Source: an uncultured Porphyromonadaceae bacterium
Lineage (GTDB): Bacteria > Bacteroidota > Bacteroidia > Bacteroidales > Muribaculaceae
Direction of reading: 5' to 3'
Assembly: GCA_947177615.1 (NCBI GenBank)
Contig: CAMWUY010000007.1
Span: 1 to 32,407 of the forward strand
Length of the DNA stretch: 32,407 nucleotides
This document shows, piece after piece, positions 24,434 to 32,150 of the stretch. Under the pieces are notes generated by a model, which saw only the letters and a program-made list of their open reading frames with translations, searched no databases and was not told the origin of the DNA. The position numbers and the translations under genes were made by a program. Within the stretch, counting starts at the first letter, position 1. Each line of letters opens with the position of its first letter.

Positions 24434-25906
24434 TTATTTTCTATTCTTGATATAGCTCAGTGTTTCGTCAAGCTCCGGCAGCCCGAGGAGTCGTGAGGTG
24501 AAGATATATGCGGCAATACCGCACAGCGCTTGCGTGGCGAATATAGCTGTCGCGTTGATATGTAGTGATACGTTCTCCGGGAGTATCAGATGCAGCCCGT
24601 ATCCCACGATTATGGCAGTCAGGGCCATCGCTGTCGCAGGCAGGATAAAGGGCATATAGGGCTTGACCAGCTCCGTGACGGAGCAATGCAGCCCGTGAGC
24701 GGTGACAAACAGTAATATCAACCATGTTATCAATGTGGCTGCGAGCAGTCCCCATACCAGTGCGGGAACCGTATGCCACCATATTGTAGCGGCGATGGCG
24801 GCAAAGAGCAATATATCTTTGACACTCTCCGAAACGACCAGATGACGCGCCTTCCCGAGTGATAGCAGAAAATTGGAATAGAGCGAGATCAGAACGACAA
24901 AGATCCCCCGCAGACAGAGTATCTGAAACAGAATTATCGCGTCATCCCATTTGTCTGCAAAGAGGAGATGAAAGAGATTGGGAGCCGTTGCGGTCAGCAG
25001 TATCATAGCCGGCAGCAGAATAAACGCAGTGAATCGTCCCGTTTTTATACAATATCGTTTGAATGCCTCCGCCGAATCCTGTACTCCCGACAGCAGTGGC
25101 ACAAATGAGGCTGTGAGTATCTGCGATATGGAGGCGGTACACATTTTACTATATTTGTCAGCCTGTGTGTAGACACCTAATGAGGCCAGTCCATACCACA
25201 CTCCGATTACAAAGTTGTAAACGTTCTGTGAGATCGTATTGAGCATAGATGTCGTTAAGACACTCACCCCTACGCGACGTATCTTGCGCAGTGACTCCCT
25301 GCTGAATGTCATTGACGGCCACCACCCTCCGGTGCACCATAGTATCAGCGTCTTGACAGCCGCCATTATTACCGAGTACCATACCATTGCCCAGGCGCCA
25401 TATCCGGCAAAGGCCATCCATACACCGGCTATACCCGATATGATGATTGCCACAGTATTGGATACGGCTATCATCTTGACCTCCATCGACTTCATCATGC
25501 GATTGGTCTGAACGATGGCCAGACCGTTTATGACAAAGGTCAGGAACATAACCTTGGACATCGGTATCAAAGCCTCGTTGTCACCGAACAAAGAGGCTAT
25601 CCACGGAGCGGAGAGATACAGTATGATGTATATCGCTACAGAGACCGCCAGGTTAAACCAGAATACAGTCGAATAATCCCTCTGATCGGGTTGCTTCTCA
25701 CGCAGCAGTGCGGCTCCGAAACCACTGTCTACAAATATGATGGCAAAGGCCTGAAATATAGCCAATGCCCCTACAAGGCCAAATTCCTCCTTGGAGAGAA
25801 TATTGGCCAGTATGACCCCCACAACGGCATACAGCACCTGAGTGGAGAGCCTGTCGATGGTATTCCACTTCAGAGTTCTGGCTGTGCTTTGTTTCAGGTC
25901 GGACAT
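24434..25906 (-). CDS. second Wzx-type flippase (MOP superfamily)
   Basis: A 490-aa membrane protein of the same family as the flippase at 5507 but clearly different in sequence. It begins DLKQSTARTLKWNTIDRLSTQ, then ANILSKEEFGLVGALAIFQAFAIIFVDSGFGAALLREKQPDQRDYSTVFW, the family pattern. About 12-14 hydrophobic segments follow. It is the last gene of the leftward rpoN operon, 4 bp after the GIN-domain gene, and converges with the dehydratase gene with a gap of only 6 bp and no visible terminator between them. It may export the same polysaccharide intermediate, a different glycolipid made elsewhere, or be a leftover of an older locus. No sign of truncation. Confidence 0.9.
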   Translation of the reverse strand: MSDLKQSTARTLKWNTIDRLSTQVLYAVVGVILANILSKEEFGLVGALAIFQAFAIIFVDSGFGAALLREKQPDQRDYSTVFWFNLAVSVAIYIILYLSAPWIASLFGDNEALIPMSKVMFLTFVINGLAIVQTNRMMKSMEVKMIAVSNTVAIIISGIAGVWMAFAGYGAWAMVWYSVIMAAVKTLILWCTGGWWPSMTFSRESLRKIRRVGVSVLTTSMLNTISQNVYNFVIGVWYGLASLGVYTQADKYSKMCTASISQILTASFVPLLSGVQDSAEAFKRYCIKTGRFTAFILLPAMILLTATAPNLFHLLFADKWDDAIILFQILCLRGIFVVLISLYSNFLLSLGKARHLVVSESVKDILLFAAIAATIWWHTVPALVWGLLAATLITWLILLFVTAHGLHCSVTELVKPYMPFILPATAMALTAIIVGYGLHLILPENVSLHINATAIFATQALCGIAAYIFTSRLLGLPELDETLSYIKNRK

Positions 25907-25910
25907 AGTG

Positions 25911-26636
25911 TTACGGGAGCGGGATCAGCTTACCTCCCCCTTTATGAGAGATTTTCGGGTTGCCGCTATAATATATTTTGGTCGAGCCGATACCCTTGAC
26001 ATACAGTTCTTCGGATGGTGAGCACCCGATGGTGCCGCCACCGAATATCTTGCATGATATGGATTGGGCCTTCAGTTCATCTGCCTGAATTGTGCCTGTG
26101 CCGGTCATACGGAATGTCGCCTTGTCGCAATGGCCGGAGAGCGTGACCGTACCCATACCGGCAGTGATCTTGGAGTATACTTCAGTAGCGTCAATGCCCG
26201 AGACATTGATTATACCGTTACCGATCAGCGAGATCTCGATTTTAGGACATTTCGCCGGCGATTCCACTATGATCCTGGCATCTGAATAATTGAGTATCTT
26301 ATTCAGAAAATCAGAATATACATATAGTGTAGGACAGTCCGGGTAGAGAGCTGTGTCCGAATCGTCAAAGTCATCGGTCGATACCTGTATCTTTAATGTC
26401 CCGTTGTTATTGTTGATGATCAGAGGAGCATCCACCTCATTATCTCCGGATACCCATCTGACAGTGCCGTTCAATTGAGGATCATTGCGATATACGACAT
26501 TGACACTGTCCTGCACCAGCAAGGTGGTGAACTGACCTACATTCCTCACCTTTTCGACACCATCCTGCGCAGTCATCTGCAGCAATGAGACCAATGTCAT
26601 TATTACGACCGGTATCAGTCTTGTATATTGATTCAT
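25911..26636 (-). CDS. GIN-domain (DUF2807) secreted protein
   Basis: A 241-aa exported protein with a signal peptide (TRLIPVVIMTLVSLLQMTAQ) and a beta-helix of the type called head GIN domain / putative auto-transporter adhesin. The repeated short strands are visible (ARIIVESPAKCPKIEISLIGNGIINVSGIDATEVYSKITAGMGTVTLSGHCDKATFRMTGTGTIQADELK), with the family's G-x-G-x-[IV] turns. Cell-envelope location is expected, but a molecular function is not established for this family in general. It sits between dusB and the second flippase in one operon; the flippase start is only 4 bp away. Confidence 0.82.
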   Translation of the reverse strand: MNQYTRLIPVVIMTLVSLLQMTAQDGVEKVRNVGQFTTLLVQDSVNVVYRNDPQLNGTVRWVSGDNEVDAPLIINNNNGTLKIQVSTDDFDDSDTALYPDCPTLYVYSDFLNKILNYSDARIIVESPAKCPKIEISLIGNGIINVSGIDATEVYSKITAGMGTVTLSGHCDKATFRMTGTGTIQADELKAQSISCKIFGGGTIGCSPSEELYVKGIGSTKIYYSGNPKISHKGGGKLIPLP

Positions 26637-26702
26637 GTATCTGTTATATTTGATTTCCCATCAGTCCGTGTCTCATATAAAATGTCAGACATGGGCTCAT
26701 GG

Positions 26703-27725
26703 TTACGGATTTAACGAACTTTCATGCTGCTTTATTTCACCTTGCCCGCTCTTTAGCAGATTTTCTGTTTTATCCAGTATCGGCATCAACTCATCGAGGG
26801 TGCATGCCCGCAGCATGGCGATGCGTGTCTCTCTGAAATTGGGTATACCCTTGAATAGGGGAGAGGCGGCCAGATGACGTCTGATGTGCAGGATACCCCT
26901 GTATTCATCAATACGTTGCACGCTCTCCTCGACCTGACGGCGGAGCAACGCGAAACGTCTCTCCAGTGTCATCGGTGTGTAAGAGCCGGTATCGAGCAGT
27001 TCACGCACCTCATGAAATATCCATGGAGCGCCGAATGATGCTCGTCCTATCATTATGCCATCCACCCCATACGTCTCGAAGGCCTGCCGAGCCTCGTCGG
27101 GAGTAGTGATGTCACCGTTGCCTATGACCGGTATTTCCATGCGTGGATCCTGTTTTAGCTCGCCTATCAGTGTCCAGTCGGCCTGACCGGTATACATCTG
27201 GGAGCGTGTGCGTCCATGCACGGTCAGGGCCTTGATGCCGCAGTCTTGCAGACGTGGGCCCAAGTCCGTGATGATCTTGTTTTCACAATCCCAGCCCAAG
27301 CGGGTCTTGACAGTCACCGGTATGGAGACCGCATCGACGACGGCCTTGGTGATGGAGAGCAATTTGGGAATGTCGCGCAGCATACCCGCGCCGGCACCCT
27401 TGTGAGCAACCTTCTTGACCGGGCATCCGAAGTTTATATCCAGTATGTCCGGCTGAGCCTGCTCGACGATGCGGGCGGCCTCGACCATGGCATCCGGCTC
27501 GCGGCCATATATCTGTATCGCCACCGGCCGTTCACGATTGTCAATATGCAGCTTGCGCGTCGTCGACGCGATATTTCTGATCAGTGCCTCTGCCGAGACA
27601 AACTCCGTATATACCATCGAGGCCCCCTGTTCGCGACATATCAGTCGGAAGGATGGATCCGTGACATCCTCCATCGGAGCCAACATTACAGGGCGGTCCC
27701 CAAGATCTATATCTGCTATCTTCAT
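26703..27725 (-). CDS. dusB: tRNA-dihydrouridine synthase (DusB family)
   Basis: FMN enzyme that reduces uridines in the tRNA D loop with NAD(P)H. TIM-barrel signatures in order: LAPMEDVTDPSFR, YTEFVSAEAL, VAIQIYGREPDAM, ILDINFGCPVKKVAHKGAGAGML with the catalytic proton donor C101, VTVKTRLGWD, LTVHGRTRSQMYTG, VIGNGDITTPDEA and GIMIGRASFGAPWIF for FMN phosphate binding. A short C-terminal helical domain for tRNA follows. Length of 340 aa is usual. Its start overlaps the stop of the M16 peptidase gene by 4 bp. The DusB-like subfamily is judged by overall pattern; the modified position was not derivable. Confidence 0.94.
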   Translation of the reverse strand: MKIADIDLGDRPVMLAPMEDVTDPSFRLICREQGASMVYTEFVSAEALIRNIASTTRKLHIDNRERPVAIQIYGREPDAMVEAARIVEQAQPDILDINFGCPVKKVAHKGAGAGMLRDIPKLLSITKAVVDAVSIPVTVKTRLGWDCENKIITDLGPRLQDCGIKALTVHGRTRSQMYTGQADWTLIGELKQDPRMEIPVIGNGDITTPDEARQAFETYGVDGIMIGRASFGAPWIFHEVRELLDTGSYTPMTLERRFALLRRQVEESVQRIDEYRGILHIRRHLAASPLFKGIPNFRETRIAMLRACTLDELMPILDKTENLLKSGQGEIKQHESSLNP

Positions 27726-28948
27726 TGTAACGTTAATCGGTTGAGCGGATGAGAGGCGATGAGACGTGCCATCTCAAGCAGATCTTCACGCGTCACCTGC
27801 ATGATACGATCGGCAGTATAGGCGGCATCATACACCTCATTATAATATAACAGGCTTTTGCCCAACGACATCGCTGCCGCCTCGCGATGGTCGGTACTCA
27901 CCAGTAGTTGTCCGCGGTATTGTTCGCGGATACGGTTGAAGAGCCGTTCGGACATAGGTGCCTGGGCCAGCCGGTCCAGTTCACGCCTCACGACTCCGGT
28001 ACACTTCTGCACCATCTCACGGTCAGAGCCGATGTATATGTTGAAAGTACCTGTATCGGAGAGCAAGGCGACATTGCTGTCCACGGTATATGCAAGGCCG
28101 CGGCGTTCGCGTATCTCCTGATTGAGACGGGAGTTCATACACGGACCGCCCAAATGGTTGTTGAGCAGGAAGAGGGCGTATCGACGGGGATCCTGCCTGC
28201 CGAACAGGCGTGTCCCCATGATGGTATGTGCCTGATGACCATTCTCATCTATAGTGCGATCAAATTGTTTCACGACCTCAGGCGGAACACGATTTAACCC
28301 CGATGATGTGAAATGCAATCTGCCGAAATATCGTTCCATCAGTCGTTCGATACGGGCGGGACTGCCGGGATCGACGGCATATATTACCATATTGTCCGGC
28401 GTATATCTTGTGTCCAGAAATCCGCGGCAGTCACTACCTCTGAGAGAGCGTACAGACTCGGGTGTGCCCAGGATGTTGTGAGCTAATGCCGAGCCGGCAT
28501 ATATCAGCTCCTCGTAGATATCAAACACCGCATCTGCCGGAGAGTCAAGATATGACTTTATCTCCTCTATCACGACGTCCTGCTCCTTGCGCAGTTCATG
28601 TTCCGGAAATATTGAGTCGGCGATTATGTCGGCAAGCAGTTCGATGGCGCGTTCGGCATTTCCGGCCGGCGAATTGGTGTATATAAGAGTCTCCTCCTTG
28701 GAGGTATAAGCATTAAGTTCGCCACCGATAGACTCGAGACGATTGGAGATATGCCAGGATTTGCGATGTTTGGTTCCCTTGAAGATGGTATGTTCCAGAA
28801 AGTGGGCCAATCCCTCACGATCAGCAGGGTCATCGCGGCTTCCGGCATTGACCGCCACGCCGATATAAGATACATTGCCGTCCGACTGACGGATCACAAT
28901 GCGCAGTCCGTTGGATAAAGTCAATATTATAGGTTTCTCTTTTTTCAT
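27722..28948 (-). CDS. M16-family zinc metallopeptidase (pitrilysin/processing-peptidase-like)
   Basis: Peptidase of 408 aa with the inverted zinc motif HFLEH (H49, E52 catalytic, H53) and the distal Glu ligand near E128-E129 in EQDVVIEEIKSYLDSP. The N-terminal half begins LSNGLRIVIRQ and VNAGSRDDPADREGLAHFLEH, standard for this family. The second, inactive half (LNNHLGGPCMNSRLNQEIRERRGLAYTVDSN) supplies the conserved R-x-Y substrate-binding pair, so both halves are in one chain. No signal peptide, so cytosolic. Substrate unknown. It lies 36 bp after rpoN and overlaps dusB by 4 bp, consistent with one housekeeping operon. Confidence 0.92.
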   Translation of the reverse strand: MKKEKPIILTLSNGLRIVIRQSDGNVSYIGVAVNAGSRDDPADREGLAHFLEHTIFKGTKHRKSWHISNRLESIGGELNAYTSKEETLIYTNSPAGNAERAIELLADIIADSIFPEHELRKEQDVVIEEIKSYLDSPADAVFDIYEELIYAGSALAHNILGTPESVRSLRGSDCRGFLDTRYTPDNMVIYAVDPGSPARIERLMERYFGRLHFTSSGLNRVPPEVVKQFDRTIDENGHQAHTIMGTRLFGRQDPRRYALFLLNNHLGGPCMNSRLNQEIRERRGLAYTVDSNVALLSDTGTFNIYIGSDREMVQKCTGVVRRELDRLAQAPMSERLFNRIREQYRGQLLVSTDHREAAAMSLGKSLLYYNEVYDAAYTADRIMQVTREDLLEMARLIASHPLNRLTLQ

Positions 28949-28983
28949 ATATAAACGATCCTCAACTCCCCGGTTGTTAATTC

Positions 28984-30366
28984 CTATATATGTTTCCTCA
29001 GTCGAGCCACCGGGATCTGCTTGGCATCACGATACTTGGCTATGGTGCGTCGTGAGAGCGTGTAGCCCCGTTTCTGCATCTCCTCACATATTTGAGCGTC
29101 ACTGAGCGGGTGTTTCTTATCCTCATCCTCTATAATAGCCTCTATCTGTGCCTCTATCTGCCGGTTGGTCAGCGTCTCCCCCTGCTCCTCATCACCCTTG
29201 ACGTTTGAGAACAGTTCGCGCAGAGGCTTGACTGCTCCCCACGGTGTCTCGACATACTTGTTGTTTGTGGCACGCGATATAACCGAGAGATCTTGACCTG
29301 TGATGGCGCTGATATCCTTAATCATCATCGGACGCAACGTGTAGACATCCCCGGTCTCGAAATATTCACGTTGCAGGCTTACGATTGCTGTCATGACTGT
29401 CAGAAGTGTCTTCTGGCGCTGACGCACATTCTCGATAAATTCCCGGGCATTATTGTATCCGGTCAGTGTGAAGGCCTTATCCCGTCGGACTCCACGCTTG
29501 CGCATCGCCGGGTCATTGACCGCATCTACATAGCTCTGCTCTATGCCGAGTGCCGGAAAGCGGTTGTTGACCGTCACGGAGAGAAGTCCCTCCTCATTGC
29601 TGACCGTGAAATCAGGATAGACGATGGCTGCCGCCGTCTCACGTTCGCTACCGTAAGCCGCCCCGGGTTTGGGATTGAGTGTGCGTATGAGCCTGCCCGC
29701 TGCCGTGACACGTTCTGGAGAAATCTTCAATCCGGATATAATCTTATGCGAATGCTTCTTTGTATAAGCGTCAAAATAGTCTCTCAATATATTGATGGCG
29801 TCATTGCGCTCGGTAGAGTCGGGCATTACGCCTAATTGCAGCAACAGACAGTCCTGCAGATCGACAGCACCGACTCCGGCGGGATCCAGACCGCGAACCA
29901 CCTCCATCGCCTGCTCAGCCACCTCCTCCGGTATCTCGACGCCTGTGTTAATGGCTAAGTCATCAAGTATATTGCGTAGCGGGCGTTGCAACCGTCCGTT
30001 TGAGTCAAGGTTGCCCACTATATACCGGGACATTTCAGTGACATCCTCCGGCAGACGTTGTTCTCCGATCTGTGTCAGCAGATGATCATAAAGCGTCTCG
30101 GACTCATCCGGAGCGGTAAAGTCATAATCGTTACCATCGGGAGATGAGTTGTTGATATGGCGCAGGTAATATGGGGTTTCGTCGTGTGTAGATGTGTTGT
30201 TGTCCTCATCGATACATAGAGCCGGATTTTCCTCAAGCTCGCTCTCGACTGTTTCGTCAAATTCGCGCGCATTGAGCTCCAGCAGTCTGACAAATCTCAG
30301 TTGCTGTTGCGACAGACGCAGACGTTGTGTCTGCTGCAATTCTGTTATAGCCTTCGGTCCTGCCAT
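28984..30366 (-). CDS. rpoN: RNA polymerase sigma-54 factor RpoN
   Basis: Sigma factor that directs transcription from -24/-12 promoters with AAA+ activators. The 460-aa form has the glutamine-rich N-terminal activator region (ITELQQTQRLRLSQQQLRFVRLLELNAREFDE), then the acidic linker (EDNNTSTHDETP), the core-binding domain with GLDPAGVGAVDLQDCLLLQL, and the C-terminal DNA-binding part ending in the RpoN box SRRTIAKYR (438-446). The ORF track start (30456) adds 30 hydrophobic residues not found in RpoN; I take the ATG at 30366. TAATTTTG at 30389-30382 on the minus strand is a possible -7 box just upstream, without a matching -33 box. First gene of the leftward operon. No sigma-54 activator gene is in the window. 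Confidence 0.95.
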   Translation of the reverse strand: MAGPKAITELQQTQRLRLSQQQLRFVRLLELNAREFDETVESELEENPALCIDEDNNTSTHDETPYYLRHINNSSPDGNDYDFTAPDESETLYDHLLTQIGEQRLPEDVTEMSRYIVGNLDSNGRLQRPLRNILDDLAINTGVEIPEEVAEQAMEVVRGLDPAGVGAVDLQDCLLLQLGVMPDSTERNDAINILRDYFDAYTKKHSHKIISGLKISPERVTAAGRLIRTLNPKPGAAYGSERETAAAIVYPDFTVSNEEGLLSVTVNNRFPALGIEQSYVDAVNDPAMRKRGVRRDKAFTLTGYNNAREFIENVRQRQKTLLTVMTAIVSLQREYFETGDVYTLRPMMIKDISAITGQDLSVISRATNNKYVETPWGAVKPLRELFSNVKGDEEQGETLTNRQIEAQIEAIIEDEDKKHPLSDAQICEEMQKRGYTLSRRTIAKYRDAKQIPVARLRKHI

Positions 30367-30381
30367 ATTATAATAATAGTG

Positions 30382-30389
30382 CAAAATTA
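30382..30389 (-). promoter_or_regulatory. possible -7 box for rpoN
   Basis: TAATTTTG on the minus strand, 16 bp before the rpoN ATG, matches TAnnTTTG. No TTTG is found 18-21 nt upstream (the nearest is 12 nt away), so the promoter is weak or uncertain. Confidence 0.35.
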
Positions 30390-30419
30390 GCAATTTTTTC
30401 ACAAAAACAGAGTGTGAAA

Positions 30420-30451
30420 TTTGGGTAAATGAGATAAAAGTATTACTTTTG
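30420..30451 (+). promoter_or_regulatory. Bacteroidota-type promoter of the TPR gene
   Basis: TTTG (30420-30423), a 20-nt spacer and TACTTTTG (30444-30451), a full match to the consensus. Transcription would start near 30457, leaving a leader of about 130 nt before the ATG at 30588. The leader contains two hairpins that exclude each other: CCGGA-tgtg-TCCGG, and a longer pairing of TGCCGG with CCGGCA. Confidence 0.75.
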
Positions 30452-30587
30452 CACATAAGTATGGAGGTCAGAGCGTCTGTCCGTCACATCGGCTTGAAAT
30501 ATGCCGGGGTGTATATCGATACCGGATGTGTCCGGCAGCGTTTTAAGACTCGAAATGTAATAATCAACAAGAAAAGTTTAAATTGCA

Positions 30588-31268
30588 ATGGCAGAAAACA
30601 ATAATCGTCAGGATGTCAATCCGATAGATGATATCAACGATCGTCTCACCAATGCCGGCCAGAAGGTGGCGGCCAATAAGAAAATCATCTACTGGACTCT
30701 CGGCGTTATAGTTGTAATCGCAGTATTTATCGGCTCCTATTTCTGGATTTATCGCAATCCGGGTCTCAACAACTCGTGGGCCGCTTACAATCAAGTAGAG
30801 CAGACAGCTCTCGGCAACGATACTGTCCGTGCGCGTGAGTATGCCAAAGTGGCTGACAAATACGGTCATTTCGATGCCGGCAATGTGGCGGCTCTCTCTG
30901 CAGCCGAGGCTTACTATTCTATCGGCAAGTATGACGAAACCGTCAAGTATCTTGGCAAGTTCAGCACCTCCGACGAGGTTCTCGAGTCGCAGGCTAAGAT
31001 GTTGCTCGGTGACTCATACGTCAATCTCAAGAAATATGACGATGCCATCAGCGCATACAATGCATGTATCCGCAAGGCTGCCGGCAACCCTCAGATCGTC
31101 CCCGTGGCTCTCTATAAGGAGGCGAATGTCTACGACGAGCAGAAAAATTATCAGGCTGCACTCGACTGCTATACCCGCATCAAGACCGAGTTCCCGACAT
31201 TCCAATTCGGCAATGGTATGGCCGTGGAGGCCTATATTGCTCGCGAAGAGGCTCGCCTCGGCAAGTAA
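30588..31268 (+). CDS. membrane-anchored TPR protein (YfgM-like)
   Basis: A 226-aa protein with a cytosolic N-terminal stretch, one TM helix at about 33-54 (IIYWTLGVIVVIAVFIGSYFWI) and a C-terminal tetratricopeptide solenoid. Repeats are visible in the pattern AAEAYYSIGKYDETVKYL, LGDSYVNLKKYDDAISAY and KEANVYDEQKNYQAALDCY. The layout resembles YfgM, a Sec-translocon/chaperone-associated protein, but TPR proteins diverge quickly and only the architecture is safe. Expressed from its own promoter (30420), divergent from rpoN, with a clear terminator 49 bp after the stop (31317). Confidence 0.85.
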   Translation: MAENNNRQDVNPIDDINDRLTNAGQKVAANKKIIYWTLGVIVVIAVFIGSYFWIYRNPGLNNSWAAYNQVEQTALGNDTVRAREYAKVADKYGHFDAGNVAALSAAEAYYSIGKYDETVKYLGKFSTSDEVLESQAKMLLGDSYVNLKKYDDAISAYNACIRKAAGNPQIVPVALYKEANVYDEQKNYQAALDCYTRIKTEFPTFQFGNGMAVEAYIAREEARLGK

Positions 31269-31316
31269 TCATCCCTTAGAAAAAACCATAAAATAATAAA
31301 ACATTGCTATTTTATG

Positions 31317-31348
31317 AAAGGGTCGTGGCTCGAGAGCCCCGGCCCTTT
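31317..31348 (+). terminator. hairpin terminator after the TPR gene
   Basis: Strong stem-loop: AAAGGGTCGTGGCT pairs with AGCCCCGGCCCTTT (one mismatch, one G-U), loop CGAG, followed by a T-rich stretch (TTTTCTCTAATTTCTT). It lies between the TPR gene and crcB, whose ATG is 17 bp further on. Read-through or a separate unrecognised promoter would be needed for crcB. Confidence 0.8.
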
Positions 31349-31364
31349 TCTCTAATTTCTTATT

Positions 31365-31748
31365 ATGATAGCTAAAATATTGGTTGTGTTCGGAAGTGGC
31401 GGCCTGGGAGCAGTCTGTCGCTATCTTATAGAGCTGGCGATGCGTCACTCCATGATGGGGCTCTCCACGTGGGTGATCAACTCTATAGGTTGCTTTCTGA
31501 TAGGCCTCTTTGCCGGCTGGCTGGTCAATAGCCATTGCGGCTGGAGTGTCAACGGCAAGGAGTTTTTCCTCTTAGCCTCCATGACAGGTTTCTGCGGTGG
31601 CTTCTCTACCTTCTCTTCATTTACGCTGGATTGTGTTCATTATTTCGAGAAGGGACAGGTTGAGATATGGGTGATATTTGCAGCGATGACTGTTTTCGTA
31701 GGTCTCTTCGGGTGTGCTCTGGGTTATTGGCTCGGACGCCACATTTGA
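31365..31748 (+). CDS. crcB: fluoride channel CrcB/Fluc
   Basis: Small dual-topology membrane protein (127 aa, four TM helices) that exports fluoride. Family motifs: GSGGLGAVCRYLIE at the N-terminus, WVINSIGCFLIGLFAG with the pore Asn, and GFCGGFSTFSSF with the phenylalanine box and sodium site, then a last TM ending LGYWLGRHI. Length is normal. A fluoride riboswitch is often found before crcB genes in other bacteria, but I see none in the 96 bp between the TPR gene and this one, which is mostly occupied by the terminator hairpin. Confidence 0.94.
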   Translation: MIAKILVVFGSGGLGAVCRYLIELAMRHSMMGLSTWVINSIGCFLIGLFAGWLVNSHCGWSVNGKEFFLLASMTGFCGGFSTFSSFTLDCVHYFEKGQVEIWVIFAAMTVFVGLFGCALGYWLGRHI

Positions 31749-31788
31749 TGCTCTGACACACCCTCTCCTCTCCACACGATAATCTTTG

Positions 31789-31832
31789 TTAGACCCTTTC
31801 CCACAATATATGTGTTGTGGAAAAGGGTCTAA
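31789..31832. repeat. long inverted repeat between crcB and the ncRNA
   Basis: TTAGACCCTTTCCCACAA (31789-31806) and TTGTGGAAAAGGGTCTAA (31815-31832) are complementary over 18 bp with one mismatch, loop 8 nt. It has no T tract at the 3' side in either direction (A7 follows on the plus strand), so it is not a standard terminator. It may act as a transcription or RNA-processing barrier between converging crcB and ncRNA transcripts. Confidence 0.75.
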
Positions 31833-31863
31833 AAAAACAGCCCTGCTTCACAGCAGAACTGTT
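31831..31863 (-). terminator. intrinsic terminator of the minus-strand ncRNA
   Basis: On the minus strand AACAGTTCTGCT-GTGA-AGCAGGGCTGTT forms a 12-bp stem (two G-U pairs) directly followed by five further T (seven in a row including the stem end). This is a textbook factor-independent terminator and ends the transcript from the promoter at 32151-32182. Confidence 0.85.
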
Positions 31864-32145
31864 CGAACTAATCAAGTTATTTCTACAAACCTAACATAAA
31901 CGATTAGTGATTACAACTAATACCTTTGATTTACACCTTTGCTACCTATGGATGCAATTCCCATAAACGGAGCTAATATCTTATCTTATTCCTATCCCTC
32001 ACGAGGGTTCTGAAAATGCTCCGGATTGCGATGATCTCTTAAAGCGGTTGAGAGATCTTGATCTGCATCCTTAACCTATATTTCTATTTTACCTTAATAT
32101 GAATTTTAGTTATACCAAAGAGTATGGTGTGCTATCTCTATTGCA
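31831..32145 (-). ncRNA. predicted structured small RNA, about 315 nt
   Basis: No reading frame is found here, but a full-consensus promoter (32182-32151) and a strong terminator (31863-31831) on the minus strand frame a transcript of about 315 nt. Its sequence folds: GATCTCT pairs with AGAGATC (plus coordinates 32051-32057 with 32033-32039), CCCTC with GAGGG (32007-31996), and GGATGCA with TGCATCC (32070-32064 with 31956-31950) as a long-range stem enclosing the other two. AUAACUAA near the 5' end can pair with UUAGUUGU near the 3' part. A long rod with an enclosed core recalls 6S-type RNAs, and a Bacteroidales-specific class (for example the Bacteroidales-1 motif) is another option; I cannot decide from memory. 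It is not tmRNA, RNase P RNA or SRP RNA by any motif I can recognise. Confidence 0.65.
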
Positions 32146-32150
32146 CATTG

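Noticed and set aside
28254-28686. Plus-strand ORFs opposite the M16 peptidase (and similar shadows opposite dusB, rpoN, the dehydratase and the kinase)
   Set aside because: They lie wholly within clear genes on the other strand or frame and show the Arg/Ser/Pro-rich composition of shadow frames.
30367-30456. N-terminal extension of RpoN given by the ORF track
   Set aside because: The extra 30 residues (ending LILHYYYN) do not match sigma-54 N-termini and would run through a likely promoter box.
31269-31364. Fluoride riboswitch before crcB
   Set aside because: No sequence resembling the fluoride aptamer is visible; the stretch is filled by the terminator hairpin of the TPR gene.
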